In this document: piece after piece, positions 31,601 through 40,851 of the stretch
Layout: every line of letters begins with the position of its first letter
Position numbering within the stretch: the first letter of the stretch is position 1
Assembly: GCF_003012935.1 (NCBI RefSeq)
Contig: NZ_PUDR01000006.1
Coordinates: forward strand, 1-64,000
Source: Pannonibacter carbonis
Lineage (GTDB): Bacteria > Pseudomonadota > Alphaproteobacteria > Rhizobiales > Stappiaceae
Length of the DNA: 64,000 nt
Reading direction: 5' to 3'
Position numbers and translations under genes: made by a program
The notes under the pieces: model-generated
The model's database searches: none
Seen by the model: the letters and a program-made list of their open reading frames with translations, nothing else
Told to the model about the DNA's origin: nothing

Positions 31601-33211
31601 TCACAGGTTGATGCGCGTGGGGCGCGCATAGCGAACCCAGGTCGCGACAAGGAACCGGGTCAAGGTGTAGGCGGTAAAGACAGTCGTGAAGATGCCGAGC
31701 GCCAGCGTCACGGCAAAGCCCTTGACGGGGCCGGACCCGAGCTGGAACAGGACAACGGCGGCGATCAGCGTCGTGATGTTGGCATCGAGAATGGTGCCGA
31801 TAGCCCGGCTGAAGCCGGCATCAATTGCCGAGATGGCCGAACGACCATTGCGGACTTCCTCACGAATGCGCTCATAGATCAGGACGTTGGCGTCCACCGC
31901 CATGCCGATGGTCAGCACGATGCCGGCGATGCCTGGCAGGGTCAGTGTCGCCTGAAGGATCGTCAAGGCGGCAAAGATCAAGGTGATGTTCACCGCCAGC
32001 GCGATGTCGGCGAAGACGCCGAAGCGGCCATAGGCGAGGATCATGAAGATCGCGACCGCCGCCGCGCCGATCAGTGACGCCAGCTTGCCGGCATCAATCG
32101 AATCCTGACCAAGGCCCGGGCCGATCGAGCGTTCCTCGATGACGGTCAGTTTTGCAGGAAGAGCACCGGCCCTCAGCAGCACGGCCAGGTCATTGGCGCT
32201 CTGCACAGAGAAGTTGCCCGAGATCTGGCCGGAGCCACCGGTGATCGGTTCATTGATACGCGGGGCAGAGATCACCTCGTTGTCCAGCACGATGGCGAAG
32301 GGACGGCCGACATTCTGGGTCGTCACTGTCGCAAACTTGCGTGCGCCGGAGGTGTTGAGGCGGAAGCTGACCACGGGCTCGTTGGTCTGCTGATTGAAGG
32401 ACACCTGCGCGTCAACGAGGTCCTCACCGCTCATCAGCGGAACCTCCTCGACGAGATAGGGGATCGACGGTTCGTCGACGGAATTCAGGATGATCGTTCC
32501 CACCGGCGGGCGGCTCTGCAGCGCCTGGTCGGGGGACATGGTCACATCGACAAGATGGAAGGTCAGCTGGGCGGTCTGGCCGACGAGCGATTTCAGGCGC
32601 TCTGGGTCCTGTTCGCCGGGGGCTTCGACGAGGATCCGGTCGGAGCCCTGGCGCTGGATGTTCGGCTCGGTCGTGCCGATTTCGTCGACACGGCGACGGA
32701 TCACCTCGATCGATTGCTGCACGATCGAGGCCATCCGCTGCTCAAGGCCCTGCTCGGTGAAGGCATAGCGGACGAGACCGTCACTGGAGACAGTCATTTC
32801 GAATTCATTGACGGCCTGACCCGAGAACAGGGACCCGGCAAGCGGGTTGACCAGCGGTGCAAGCCGCGTCCGGGCTTCCTCGATCTTGTCCGCATCACGG
32901 ATGCGGACCTGGACGGTCTCGCCCTGGATTGCGAGCCCTGTATAGCCGATGCGCGGCTCCTTGCGCAGTTCACTGCGGATCTCGCCGGTCAGTGTTGCAA
33001 GGCTCTTGTCGATATAATCGCGCTTGTCGACTTCGTAGAGAAGATAGGCACCACCCTGCAGGTCCAGGCCCAGCACGATCTGCGTCTTGGGTAGCCAGTT
33101 CGGCCAGCTCCGGAGTGTTTCGGCAGACATGAAATTCGGCAGGATCGAGACGATCCCTCCGAGGATCACTGCAAAGATCAGGGCGATCTTCCAGCGTGCA
33201 AAATAGAGCAT
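31601..33211 (-). CDS. secD: Protein translocase subunit SecD
   Basis: 536 aa. N-terminal membrane helix (ARWKIALIFAVILGGIVSILPNF), the LGLDLQGGAYLLYEVD signature, the large periplasmic P1 domain (RRRVDEIGTTEPNIQRQGSDRILVEAPG), and a C-terminal membrane half with TLPGIAGIVLTIGMAVDANVLIYERIREE. This is the standard SecD architecture of separate SecD and SecF genes rather than a fusion. It lies 102 nt downstream of yajC and directly upstream of secF in one operon. Confidence 0.97.
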   Translation of the reverse strand: MLYFARWKIALIFAVILGGIVSILPNFMSAETLRSWPNWLPKTQIVLGLDLQGGAYLLYEVDKRDYIDKSLATLTGEIRSELRKEPRIGYTGLAIQGETVQVRIRDADKIEEARTRLAPLVNPLAGSLFSGQAVNEFEMTVSSDGLVRYAFTEQGLEQRMASIVQQSIEVIRRRVDEIGTTEPNIQRQGSDRILVEAPGEQDPERLKSLVGQTAQLTFHLVDVTMSPDQALQSRPPVGTIILNSVDEPSIPYLVEEVPLMSGEDLVDAQVSFNQQTNEPVVSFRLNTSGARKFATVTTQNVGRPFAIVLDNEVISAPRINEPITGGSGQISGNFSVQSANDLAVLLRAGALPAKLTVIEERSIGPGLGQDSIDAGKLASLIGAAAVAIFMILAYGRFGVFADIALAVNITLIFAALTILQATLTLPGIAGIVLTIGMAVDANVLIYERIREEVRNGRSAISAIDAGFSRAIGTILDANITTLIAAVVLFQLGSGPVKGFAVTLALGIFTTVFTAYTLTRFLVATWVRYARPTRINL

Positions 33212-33313
33212 GAGTGATTGCCTGTGTTGGCTGTGCCACCTGATGCGGGGGCGCCTCTTGACCGATGGGCTTGCCTCCGGGCGCGACCAGCGCGCCCGGG
33301 AGCCGGATGCGGC

Positions 33314-33646
33314 TTATTCGCCGTCCTTCACCGGTTCCGACTTGGAACGGACTTCCGCCACCATGGCACGAACCAGGCGCGCCTTGACGCCTTCGGCCAG
33401 TTCAACCTGGATTTCCGTGTCATCGACGACCTTGGAGACCTTGGCGATCAGGCCGCCGGACGTGACCACGACATCGCCCCGGCGCAGGTTCGACACCATT
33501 TCCTTGTGTGCCTTGACCCGCTTCTGCTGCGGGCGAATGATCAGGAAATACATGATCACAAAGATCAGGATGAACGGCGCAAAGGACAACAGCGAGCTCG
33601 GATCCGACAAGGAGCCGGACTGGGCGTATGCAGGGGTGATCAACAT
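33314..33646 (-). CDS. yajC: Preprotein translocase subunit YajC
   Basis: 110 aa. A single membrane helix (FAPFILIFVIMYFLIIRPQQKR) ends in the YajC signature RPQQKRVKAHKEMV, followed by GDVVVTSGGLIAKVSKV, a small cytosolic SH3-like domain. ATG at 33646 has AGGAG six bases upstream; the open frame continues for 15 codons without support. Forms the accessory SecDF-YajC complex. First gene of the yajC-secD-secF-NDUFAF3-NDUFAF6 run. Confidence 0.95.
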   Translation of the reverse strand: MLITPAYAQSGSLSDPSSLLSFAPFILIFVIMYFLIIRPQQKRVKAHKEMVSNLRRGDVVVTSGGLIAKVSKVVDDTEIQVELAEGVKARLVRAMVAEVRSKSEPVKDGE

Positions 33647-33880
33647 CAAGGACTCCTCGAGAGTGGGCATCAGGACGGGCCGGATCATCACTTTTCGCCC
33701 CGTTCAGGTCGCGCGGACTATAACCACGGGGCCTTGCATTTCAAGTCACACGGCGGGTTTCAGCGTACCGATCCGGGCAAAACCGGCATTTCGGCCCCTC
33801 CCCCCACATGTTAATCCTGACAGCAGGACCTTTTGGTTCGCCCCCATATAGGCATTCGACAATCCGGTAACAGTGTTCCC

Positions 33881-34774
33881 ATGACAAAAGCAGCGCCCGA
33901 ACCATCCCAGGCCGTCCTTTCAGAGGTTGCGGCGAAGCTTGACCAGCTGATCGCCCTGATTGCCCGTGTTGTTCCCCCTGCCCCCATGGCGCCCGATTTT
34001 GCCGGCACGGACGCCTTCATCTGGCAACCGGTGCCGGGTAATCTGGTTCCCGTGCCCAAGGTCAACCGGGTGGAGATCGAACTCCTGTGCGCCATTGCCC
34101 GCGTCCGGGATCTCCTGGTCGACAACACACGGCGCTTTGCCCGGGGATTGCCGGCCAACAACGTGCTGCTGTGGGGCGCGCGTGGCATGGGCAAGTCGTC
34201 CCTGGTGAAGGCCGCGCATGGGGCGATCAATGCCAGTGGCGAGACGGCGCCGTTGAAACTGATCGAGATCCACCGCGAGGACATCGAGACACTGCCCGCC
34301 CTCATGGGCCTGATCAAACCGGCGCCTTACCGATTCATCGTGTTCTGCGACGACCTCTCCTTCGACCACGACGACACGTCCTACAAGTCGCTAAAGGCGG
34401 TACTGGAAGGCGGGATCGAGGGGCGGCCGGAGAATGTGCTGTTCTATGCCACCTCGAACCGGCGCCACCTGCTGCCGCGCGACATGATCGAGAACGAGCG
34501 CTCCACCGCGATCAACCCTGCCGAGGCAGTCGAGGAGAAGGTATCGCTGTCGGATCGCTTCGGCCTGTGGCTCGGCTTCCACAATTGTTCGCAGGATGAC
34601 TATCTGGAGATGGTCGGAGGGTATGTCCGGCATTTTGGCCTGGACGTTCCCGCCGATGCCCTGCGGGCCGACGCCCTGGAATGGGCCACGACCCGCGGTG
34701 GCCGGTCAGGCCGTGTGGCGTTCCAGTTCATCCAGGATCTGGCGGGCCGGCTTGGCGTGCCGCTAAGGTCATAA
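33881..34774 (+). CDS. DUF815 family AAA+ ATPase
   Basis: 297 aa. Walker A GARGMGKSSLVK at roughly residue 98, Walker B FIVFCDDLSFDHDD at roughly 154, and sensor-like FYATSNRRHLLPRDM. This is the DUF815 family, found throughout alphaproteobacteria and fused or adjacent to chaperone-like functions; its substrate is unknown. An N-terminal helical region rich in VLSEVAAKLDQLIALIARV precedes the AAA core. The ATG at 33881 lacks a strong ribosome-binding site; TTG 48 nt upstream is the alternative. Divergent from yajC and convergent with the nlpD-like gene. Confidence 0.88.
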   Translation: MTKAAPEPSQAVLSEVAAKLDQLIALIARVVPPAPMAPDFAGTDAFIWQPVPGNLVPVPKVNRVEIELLCAIARVRDLLVDNTRRFARGLPANNVLLWGARGMGKSSLVKAAHGAINASGETAPLKLIEIHREDIETLPALMGLIKPAPYRFIVFCDDLSFDHDDTSYKSLKAVLEGGIEGRPENVLFYATSNRRHLLPRDMIENERSTAINPAEAVEEKVSLSDRFGLWLGFHNCSQDDYLEMVGGYVRHFGLDVPADALRADALEWATTRGGRSGRVAFQFIQDLAGRLGVPLRS

Positions 34775-34782
34775 TCGCATGC

Positions 34783-34808
34783 AAAAAAGGCGGCCCCTGC
34801 GGACCGCC
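34783..34808 (-). terminator. Terminator of the nlpD-like gene
   Basis: On the minus strand GGCGG (34804-34808) pairs with CCGCC (34789-34793), an inner TCC/GGG region adds to the stem, and TTTTTT follows. It lies 26 nt past the stop codon, in the gap to the converging AAA+ gene. Confidence 0.75.
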
Positions 34809-34833
34809 ATTGTTAATTTCAGGCAAGAGGACC

Positions 34834-36234
34834 CTAGCCCCGCGGAAGATAGCGCAGCGGATCGACCGGCTTGTTGTCCTTGCGCAGTTCGAAATGCACC
34901 TGCGGTTGGGTCACGGAGCCAGTGGATCCAGCCTTGGAGATCACCTGACCGCGCTGGACGGTCTCGCCGCGCTTGACCAGGATCTCGCTGTTGTGAGCAT
35001 AGGCCGACACCCAGCCATCATCGTGGCGGATCAGGACAAGGTTGCCGAAGCCCTTGAGTTCATTGCCGGCATAAAGAACGGAGCCATCGCCGGCAGACTT
35101 GACCGGCGTGCCTTCCGGGACCGCCAGGTTGATGCCGTCGTTGCGGGTACCACCGGGCTTGGAGCCATATTCTGAGATGACACGGCCACGCACCGGCCAG
35201 CGGAACATCGGACCGCCGACGCTCTCCTGGGCATCGGCAGCGGCTGTCTGCAGCGGCTTGGAATCCTGCGCGGCGCCAGCAAGCGCCTCAATCGCCGGCT
35301 TGTCATTTGCCGGAAGTGTGGAGGCCGGTGCTTCGCGCAAAGCCGTCACCGGGGTCGAAGCGGCCGGGGCGGGCTTGCCGGCGACCAGGGGGGCCGACGG
35401 ACGCGCATCTGTTGCGGTCGGCTTGGCCGGCGTCAGAGCTGCAACAGCCTTGCCATTGACCGGCTTGCGCGACGGTGCCTGGACACTGGCAATCGTGTTG
35501 GTGGCCGGAGAGATTGAACCCGTTGTCGCGGGCGCTGCGCCGGCGGGCGGCAGCGTCACAGGCCGCGCGGCGGCAGGCTGCAGTGTTGCCGGCCGCGTTG
35601 TGGCGGCAGTGGTCGTTGAATTGTTTGCCGCGTAGACATAGGTCGGGATGATCACGGACTGGCCAGGACGAACCTGCGACGAGGAGTCGAGCCCGTTGAC
35701 GGCCATGATGGCCTCGGTCGGAACCCCGTAGCGGCGACCCAGCGAGGCAACGGAATCACCCTCGCGCAACTGGATCCGGGTTCCGCCAGTAGAGGTCCAG
35801 CCCTTCCAGGAGTTTTCTCCTGCCGAAACGGCAGAAGCAACCGGGGCAGGAGTTGCAGGAACGGCAGGACGCGCGATGACGGGCTCTCCGGTCGGCAACA
35901 GCTTTACCGGCGGCGGAGCGGAGGAAGCAACGGTTCCGGCGACCGGCGGCAACTTGCTGGACGCAATCGACCCCGTCGTCTTTGGCGTAGCGCCGGAGGC
36001 AGGCAGGTTCGAAGCGACCTTTCCAGGCCCGCGCACAATGTCCTGATAGCTCGGCTGGCTGGATTTCGCGCCGCCAAGGATGGCGCGCTGATTGGCGGTT
36101 CCGCCCGTATAGACGGGACCATCCGCAAACCGCTCCATGCTGCCGCTGCAGCCGGCGCCAAGACCTGCCAGGAGGCCAATGGCGGCGACCCGTGTCCAAG
36201 GGGACTTGCGATCGTTACGCATCCGACTGGTCAT
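34834..36234 (-). CDS. NlpD-like LysM/LytM-domain protein, probably an amidase activator
   Basis: 466 aa. An N-terminal membrane or lipoprotein-type signal (WTRVAAIGLLAGLGAGCSGS) is followed by a long Pro/Ala linker with a LysM module (REGDSVASLGRRYGVPTEAIMAVNGL) and a second linker of about 110 residues. The last 125 residues are a LytM/M23 domain: FRWPVRGRVISEYG, AYAHNSEILVKRGETV and VHFELRKDNKPVDPLRYLP. The metal-binding HxxxD of active endopeptidases reads NDGIN here, so two zinc ligands are missing, as in E. coli NlpD (NKGLD). A role as activator of cell-wall amidases at division is therefore expected. It follows surE-pcm, the conserved order. Confidence 0.9.
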   Translation of the reverse strand: MTSRMRNDRKSPWTRVAAIGLLAGLGAGCSGSMERFADGPVYTGGTANQRAILGGAKSSQPSYQDIVRGPGKVASNLPASGATPKTTGSIASSKLPPVAGTVASSAPPPVKLLPTGEPVIARPAVPATPAPVASAVSAGENSWKGWTSTGGTRIQLREGDSVASLGRRYGVPTEAIMAVNGLDSSSQVRPGQSVIIPTYVYAANNSTTTAATTRPATLQPAAARPVTLPPAGAAPATTGSISPATNTIASVQAPSRKPVNGKAVAALTPAKPTATDARPSAPLVAGKPAPAASTPVTALREAPASTLPANDKPAIEALAGAAQDSKPLQTAAADAQESVGGPMFRWPVRGRVISEYGSKPGGTRNDGINLAVPEGTPVKSAGDGSVLYAGNELKGFGNLVLIRHDDGWVSAYAHNSEILVKRGETVQRGQVISKAGSTGSVTQPQVHFELRKDNKPVDPLRYLPRG

Positions 36235-36343
36235 TGCCCTGCTCGACCCACTCTCAGTTACCATGGGACCAGTAAAGAGCAGTAAGGTTGACAAAGCCTA
36301 AACATGGAGACGGAACGGCGGAATTCCGCCAAGAGATCAAGGG

Positions 36344-37024
36344 CTAAAGAAAATCTGCCCGGCCAGGCCGCAAGGATACGAGGCGCAACTCGCCCAAATG
36401 TTCCTCAACGTCCGATTCTGTGCCGCGCCGGAACCGCACCAGGGACTGCACCTTGCCCGGCCACCCGACCGTCGCGACAAGAACGCCCTCACTGGTCAGC
36501 TGGCTCTTGAGGACATCAGGAATCGTTGGCACGGACCCGGTCAGGACGATTCGATCGAAGGGCGCCCGATCACGCAAGCCTTGCAGGCCGTCAGCATGAT
36601 GCAATTCGCAATTGGCGATCTTGAGGGCGGCCAGCCGCTGGCGGGCAAGGCTGATCAGTGTCTGGTAGCGCTCGACGGTGAAGACATGCTGGCACAGATG
36701 CGACAGCACGGCCGATTGATAGCCGGAGCCAGTGCCGATCTCCAGCACCCGGTGACCAGGCTGGATTTCAAGCGCTTCGGCCATTTTGGCCACCAGCGAC
36801 GGCGCGCTGACCACCTGGCCGCATTCAATTGGCAGCAGGCAGTCCTCATAGGCATAGCGATGCAGCCGCGCCGAGAGAAACAGCCGGCGCGGCACCCGCT
36901 CTATGGCCGAGAGCACGCGCCGGTCGTTGATGCCGCGCCGGCGCAGGGACAGGACGAGGGACGCACGCGCTTCGAACTCGTCATGCGTGACAATCGGAGC
37001 ATCCGCCCCGCCCGTGTCAGCCAT
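36344..37024 (-). CDS. pcm: Protein-L-isoaspartate O-methyltransferase
   Basis: 226 aa. Methylates isoaspartyl residues in aged proteins to start their repair, using SAM. The Rossmann-like core shows the SAM motif VLEIGTGSGYQSAVL, and the substrate loop ECGQVVSAPSLVAKMAEAL corresponds to the IGxGQTISxP signature. C-terminal VATVGWPGKVQSLVRFRR fits the family. Start at ATG 37024 (MADTGGADAP), with a G-rich ribosome-binding site (AAGGGGGC). The gene follows surE, with which it is linked in many proteobacteria. Confidence 0.93.
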   Translation of the reverse strand: MADTGGADAPIVTHDEFEARASLVLSLRRRGINDRRVLSAIERVPRRLFLSARLHRYAYEDCLLPIECGQVVSAPSLVAKMAEALEIQPGHRVLEIGTGSGYQSAVLSHLCQHVFTVERYQTLISLARQRLAALKIANCELHHADGLQGLRDRAPFDRIVLTGSVPTIPDVLKSQLTSEGVLVATVGWPGKVQSLVRFRRGTESDVEEHLGELRLVSLRPGRADFL

Positions 37025-37071
37025 CCCCGCCCCCTTGCTGCCCTGCGACACTCCGCAGGGCGTTGATCCGG

Positions 37072-37830
37072 TCAGTCCAGTTCCGCCGCCAGCAAGCCGA
37101 CGAGGTCATGGGCCGTCAAATCCAGTCGCAGCGGCGTAACGGAAATGTGATTCGAAACGATCGCGTTCAGGTCGCTGTTGCCGACCGGATCATGCGAGCG
37201 CTCCTGGAAGCCGAGCCAGTAATAGGCATTGCCGCGCCGGTCCATGCGCTCGTCGATGACGAGGCCGGCCTGCTCATGATGCCCCTGTACGGTGACCTTG
37301 ACCCCTGCGACCTGGTCCGGCGCGCAGTCGGGAAAGTTGATGTTCAAGAGGGTGAAGCGCGGCAGGTGAAAGCGCATCAGCTTGCGGAACAGGTCCGGTC
37401 CCAGCACTTCGGCCGGGGAGTAATCCGGTTCGGTGCCGACGGCAAAACTCCAGGTCTGCGACACGGCGAAGGACGGAATGCCGAGGATCGCCCCCTCCAT
37501 GGCGCCGGCAACCGTACCCGAGTAGGTCACGTCATCGGCCATGTTCTGACCCCGGTTGATGCCGGAGAGAATCAGGTCCGGCAGTCCGGGCAGCACCTTG
37601 CGCACGCCCATGATGACGCAATCCGTCGGCGTCCCGCGCAGCGCGAAGTGCTTCTCGGAAATCTGCCGCAAACGCAGCGGATCGCTCAGGGTCAGCGAAT
37701 GGGCGACACCGCTCTGGTCCGTCTCCGGCGCCACGACCCACACGTCATCGGACAACTCGAGCGCGATGCGCTCCAGCACCCTGAGGCCTTCGGAGTGAAT
37801 GCCGTCGTCGTTGGTGATCAGAATACGCAT
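37072..37830 (-). CDS. surE: 5'-nucleotidase SurE
   Basis: 252 aa. Metal-dependent phosphatase acting on nucleoside 5'- and 3'-monophosphates and short polyphosphate. It begins with the metal-binding [16 protein letters not shown], and has [21 protein letters not shown] and [29 protein letters not shown], all family hallmarks. It starts 1 nt downstream of the serS stop, implying translational coupling, and is followed by pcm. Cytosolic stress-survival function is the accepted role in E. coli. Confidence 0.96.
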   Translation of the reverse strand: MRILITNDDGIHSEGLRVLERIALELSDDVWVVAPETDQSGVAHSLTLSDPLRLRQISEKHFALRGTPTDCVIMGVRKVLPGLPDLILSGINRGQNMADDVTYSGTVAGAMEGAILGIPSFAVSQTWSFAVGTEPDYSPAEVLGPDLFRKLMRFHLPRFTLLNINFPDCAPDQVAGVKVTVQGHHEQAGLVIDERMDRRGNAYYWLGFQERSHDPVGNSDLNAIVSNHISVTPLRLDLTAHDLVGLLAAELD

Positions 37831-37831
37831 G

Positions 37832-39112
37832 TCAGCCGATCCGCTCCAATCCGCCCATATAAGGCCGCAACACGTCCGGAACGGTGATGGAGCCGTCGGC
37901 GTTCTGGTAATTCTCCATCACTGCGATCATCGCGCGGCCCACTGCAATGCCGGACCCGTTCAGCGTGTGAACGTGGCGCAGGCCCTTTGCATCAGCGGGA
38001 CGATAACGCGCGTTCATCCGCCGGGCCTGGAAGTCGCCGCAGACCGAGCAGGACGAGATTTCGCGGAACATGTCCTGCCCCGGCAGCCAGACCTCGATGT
38101 CATAGGTCTTCTGCGAGCCGAAGCCCATGTCGCCGGTGCAGAGCGTCATGACACGGTAGTGGAGGCCAAGCTTCTGCAGCACGGCCTCGGCACAGCCGAG
38201 CATGCGCTCCAGTTCGGCAGCCGAATCTTCCGGACGGGTGACCGAGACCAGCTCGCATTTCTGGAACTGATGCTGGCGCAGCATGCCGCGCGTGTCGCGG
38301 CCGGCAGAGCCTGCTTCCGAGCGGAAGCAGTGGGTCAGCGCCGTCACGCGCAGCGGCAGGGCCTCCTCGCCGAGGATCTCGTCCGCGACCATGTTGGTCA
38401 GCGGCACTTCGGCGGTCGGGATCAGGTAATGCCCCTCCCCGGCCCGGAACAGGTCTTCCTCGAACTTCGGCAGCTGGCCGGTGCCGAAGAGGGCCGAGCC
38501 ATTGACCAGCAGCGGCGGCGACACTTCCATGTAGCCGTGTTCAGTGGTGTGGAGATCGATCATGAACTGGCCAAGCGCGCGTTCCAGACGCGCGAGCTGG
38601 CCCTTGAGCAGGACAAAGCGCGAGCCGGACATCCTGGCGGCGGTGCCAAAGTCCATGCCGCCGAGCGCCTCGCCCAGTTCGAAATGCTCTTTCGGCTTGT
38701 TGATCGCGGGAATCACCGGCTTTGCACCGTGAACATGCCGGACGACATTGCCGGCCTCGTCGGCGCCATCGGGAACATCGGCGAGCGGCAGGTTGGGGAT
38801 GACGCAAAGCGCCTGATCCAGCGCCTCGTTGAGGCGACGTTCCTCTTCCTCCCCGTCCTGGATCATCGACTTGATCTTTGCGACCTCGTCGATCAGGGCC
38901 TGGGCCGCAGCATCGTCTTTCTGCGCCTTGGCCTTGCCGATCTCCTTGGAGGCGGCGTTGCGGCGCTCCTGCGCATCCTGAAGCCGGGCGATATGGGCAC
39001 GGCGGGCATCATCGAGGGCAATCAGGCGGGCGGAGGCGGCCTCCACGCCACGGCGGGCGAGGGCAGCGTCGAAGGCTTGCGGGTTTTCCCGGATCCATTT
39101 GATGTCGAACAT
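37832..39112 (-). CDS. serS: Seryl-tRNA synthetase
   Basis: 426 aa, class II synthetase. The N-terminal tRNA-binding coiled coil covers about residues 1-105 ([31 protein letters not shown]). Motif 2 is [23 protein letters not shown] and motif 3 [34 protein letters not shown] is the usual SerRS block. Start at ATG 39112 ([15 protein letters not shown]), the family N-terminus. It follows tatC after a 72-nt gap and precedes surE by 1 nt, the standard alphaproteobacterial order. Confidence 0.97.
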   Translation of the reverse strand: MFDIKWIRENPQAFDAALARRGVEAASARLIALDDARRAHIARLQDAQERRNAASKEIGKAKAQKDDAAAQALIDEVAKIKSMIQDGEEEERRLNEALDQALCVIPNLPLADVPDGADEAGNVVRHVHGAKPVIPAINKPKEHFELGEALGGMDFGTAARMSGSRFVLLKGQLARLERALGQFMIDLHTTEHGYMEVSPPLLVNGSALFGTGQLPKFEEDLFRAGEGHYLIPTAEVPLTNMVADEILGEEALPLRVTALTHCFRSEAGSAGRDTRGMLRQHQFQKCELVSVTRPEDSAAELERMLGCAEAVLQKLGLHYRVMTLCTGDMGFGSQKTYDIEVWLPGQDMFREISSCSVCGDFQARRMNARYRPADAKGLRHVHTLNGSGIAVGRAMIAVMENYQNADGSITVPDVLRPYMGGLERIG

Positions 39113-39184
39113 GTGGGCTTCCGATGGCAATTGGGCCGAATGACCTGCACCGGATCGACGTCAGGGTGGCAAGGGCCTGAAAGG

Positions 39185-39970
39185 TCAGGCCTCCTCGTCC
39201 TTTTCCCGCTCCGCGCGCCGGCGCTCGATCAGTCGTACCGAAACGATGGAAACTTCGTAGAGAAGCAGCGTTGGCAGCGCAAGGCCGATCTGGCTGATCG
39301 GATCGGGCGGGGTCAGAAATGCCGCGAGGACAAAAGCAATCACGATGGCGTATTTGCGCTTCTCTTTCAGCGACTGGGACGAGATCAGGCCGGCCCGACC
39401 GAGGAGCGTCATCACCACCGGCATCTGAAACACCATGCCGAAAGCAAAAATCAGCACCATGATGAGATCGAGATATTCGCTGACCCGAGCCAGATGCTGG
39501 ATCGCAACCTTGCCCTCCCCTCCAGCCTGCTCCATCGACAGGAAAAAGCCCATCGCCAGCGGCATGACCAGGAAATAGACGAGCGAGGCCCCCATGATGA
39601 ACAGGACAGGGGTTGCCGCAAGGAACGGCAGAAAGGCCTGGCGCTCGTTCTTGTAGAGGCCAGGTGCCACGAACATGTAGATCTGCGAGGCGACCACCGG
39701 GAAGGCCAGGAACAAGGCACCAAACAGCGCCAGCTTCATCTGGGTGAAGAACCATTCCTGCGGCGCGGTGAAGATCATCTCCACCGGCTTGTCCCCGCCG
39801 ACAGCCTGCAGATAGGGCACCGTCAGGATGTTGTAGATGTCGATGGCGAAATAGAAGCAGACCACGAACATCAGCATGATCGCGATCACCGACTTCAGCA
39901 GCCGGGAGCGCAACTCGATGAGATGCTCGATGAGCGGCGCCTTGCTGGCGTCAATATCGTTCTCGCTCAT
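39185..39970 (-). CDS. tatC: Sec-independent translocase subunit TatC
   Basis: 261 aa. Core of the twin-arginine receptor for folded proteins. Six membrane helices can be picked out; the N-terminal [17 protein letters not shown] holds the family's signal-recognition residues, and [15 protein letters not shown] lies near TM4. The C-terminus is a charged cytosolic tail ([16 protein letters not shown]). Its start overlaps the tatB stop by four bases (ATGA). Operon order tatA-tatB-tatC. Confidence 0.97.
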   Translation of the reverse strand: MSENDIDASKAPLIEHLIELRSRLLKSVIAIMLMFVVCFYFAIDIYNILTVPYLQAVGGDKPVEMIFTAPQEWFFTQMKLALFGALFLAFPVVASQIYMFVAPGLYKNERQAFLPFLAATPVLFIMGASLVYFLVMPLAMGFFLSMEQAGGEGKVAIQHLARVSEYLDLIMVLIFAFGMVFQMPVVMTLLGRAGLISSQSLKEKRKYAIVIAFVLAAFLTPPDPISQIGLALPTLLLYEVSIVSVRLIERRRAEREKDEEA

Positions 39971-40461
39971 GGCCTCGCCTCGGTTCCGGCAACGGGCTCG
40001 GCTTGTCCGGTTGCGGCAGGGCTTGCCACGGCTGCAGGCTCAGGTTCGGCAACGGCGGGGGCAATGACCGGCACCTCTGCTGCCGCAGCGACAGGAGGCA
40101 CTGTGGCGCCAGCAGCATTGGCCGCGCCCTCGTCCGGCACTGCAGCCTTGGCTGCGCCCGAGGCCTCCGGTGACGCAACGCTGACCGGTGCGATGGATTT
40201 CTTCAGATCGGCAAGCGGATCGAAGTCCTTGACCCCCTTGGCAGCCTCCTCGACCGTCTTTTTCATGTCGAGGACGTCCGCTTCACGCTCGGCTTCCTTC
40301 AGCGCATCGTTGAAGGTGGACTGAAATTCATTCGCCATGCGGCGCATCTTGCCAATGGTCTGGCCAAAGGCGCGCAACATGCGTGGCAGGTCCTTTGGGC
40401 CCACCACAATGATCGCGACCACGGCGATCACCAGCAGTTCCGTCCATCCGATATCAAACAT
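39967..40461 (-). CDS. tatB: Sec-independent translocase subunit TatB
   Basis: 164 aa. Begins [34 protein letters not shown]: a short N-terminal membrane helix, the GP hinge and an amphipathic helix, diagnostic for TatB. A long Ala/Pro/Val-rich tail of about 90 residues follows and is low in complexity. Start taken at ATG 40461; a TTG one codon upstream is possible. It receives twin-arginine precursors together with TatC. Confidence 0.95.
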   Translation of the reverse strand: MFDIGWTELLVIAVVAIIVVGPKDLPRMLRAFGQTIGKMRRMANEFQSTFNDALKEAEREADVLDMKKTVEEAAKGVKDFDPLADLKKSIAPVSVASPEASGAAKAAVPDEGAANAAGATVPPVAAAAEVPVIAPAVAEPEPAAVASPAATGQAEPVAGTEARP

Positions 40462-40501
40462 CAACGCCTGCCAGTTCTAGCAATGCCGCGCGACGAACCA
40501 C

Positions 40502-40750
40502 TCAGTTCGTACGGGACTGGTCCTGGCTCTTTTCAGCAGCGACCTGCTCGGCCGGCTTGTGATCGATGGTCTTCGGGGCCTCCGGAGCCTGCGATGCAGG
40601 TGCTGCAGCCGTGTCGTCTTCGGACATGCCCTTCTTGAAGCTCTTGATGCCTTTTGCAACGTCGCCCATCAGATCGGAAATCTTGCCCCGGCCAAACAGC
40701 AGGATGACGATCACTGCAACGATGAGAAGCTGCCAGATACCGATGCTCAT
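40502..40750 (-). CDS. tatA: Sec-independent translocase subunit TatA
   Basis: 82 aa. [42 protein letters not shown] has the single N-terminal helix, the FGRGK hinge and the amphipathic helix of TatA. The start at 40750 (GGGAG eight bases upstream) is preferred to a longer frame. The polymerising pore-forming component. Upstream lies the orphan ABC ATPase gene, 101 nt away, instead of scpB as in most relatives. Confidence 0.96.
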   Translation of the reverse strand: MSIGIWQLLIVAVIVILLFGRGKISDLMGDVAKGIKSFKKGMSEDDTAAAPASQAPEAPKTIDHKPAEQVAAEKSQDQSRTN

Positions 40751-40851
40751 TCCTTCAACTCCCACTCGTGCCGGCAGCGGACCGGCGCGCCACTATTACA
40801 AAAAGACCCTGAGCCCGCAACTAGCCGGCCTCCTGCCTGTCTAACTCCTAT

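Noticed and set aside
37799-40324. An 841-codon plus-strand frame across serS, tatC and tatB
   Set aside because: Antisense shadow spanning three well-supported minus-strand genes.
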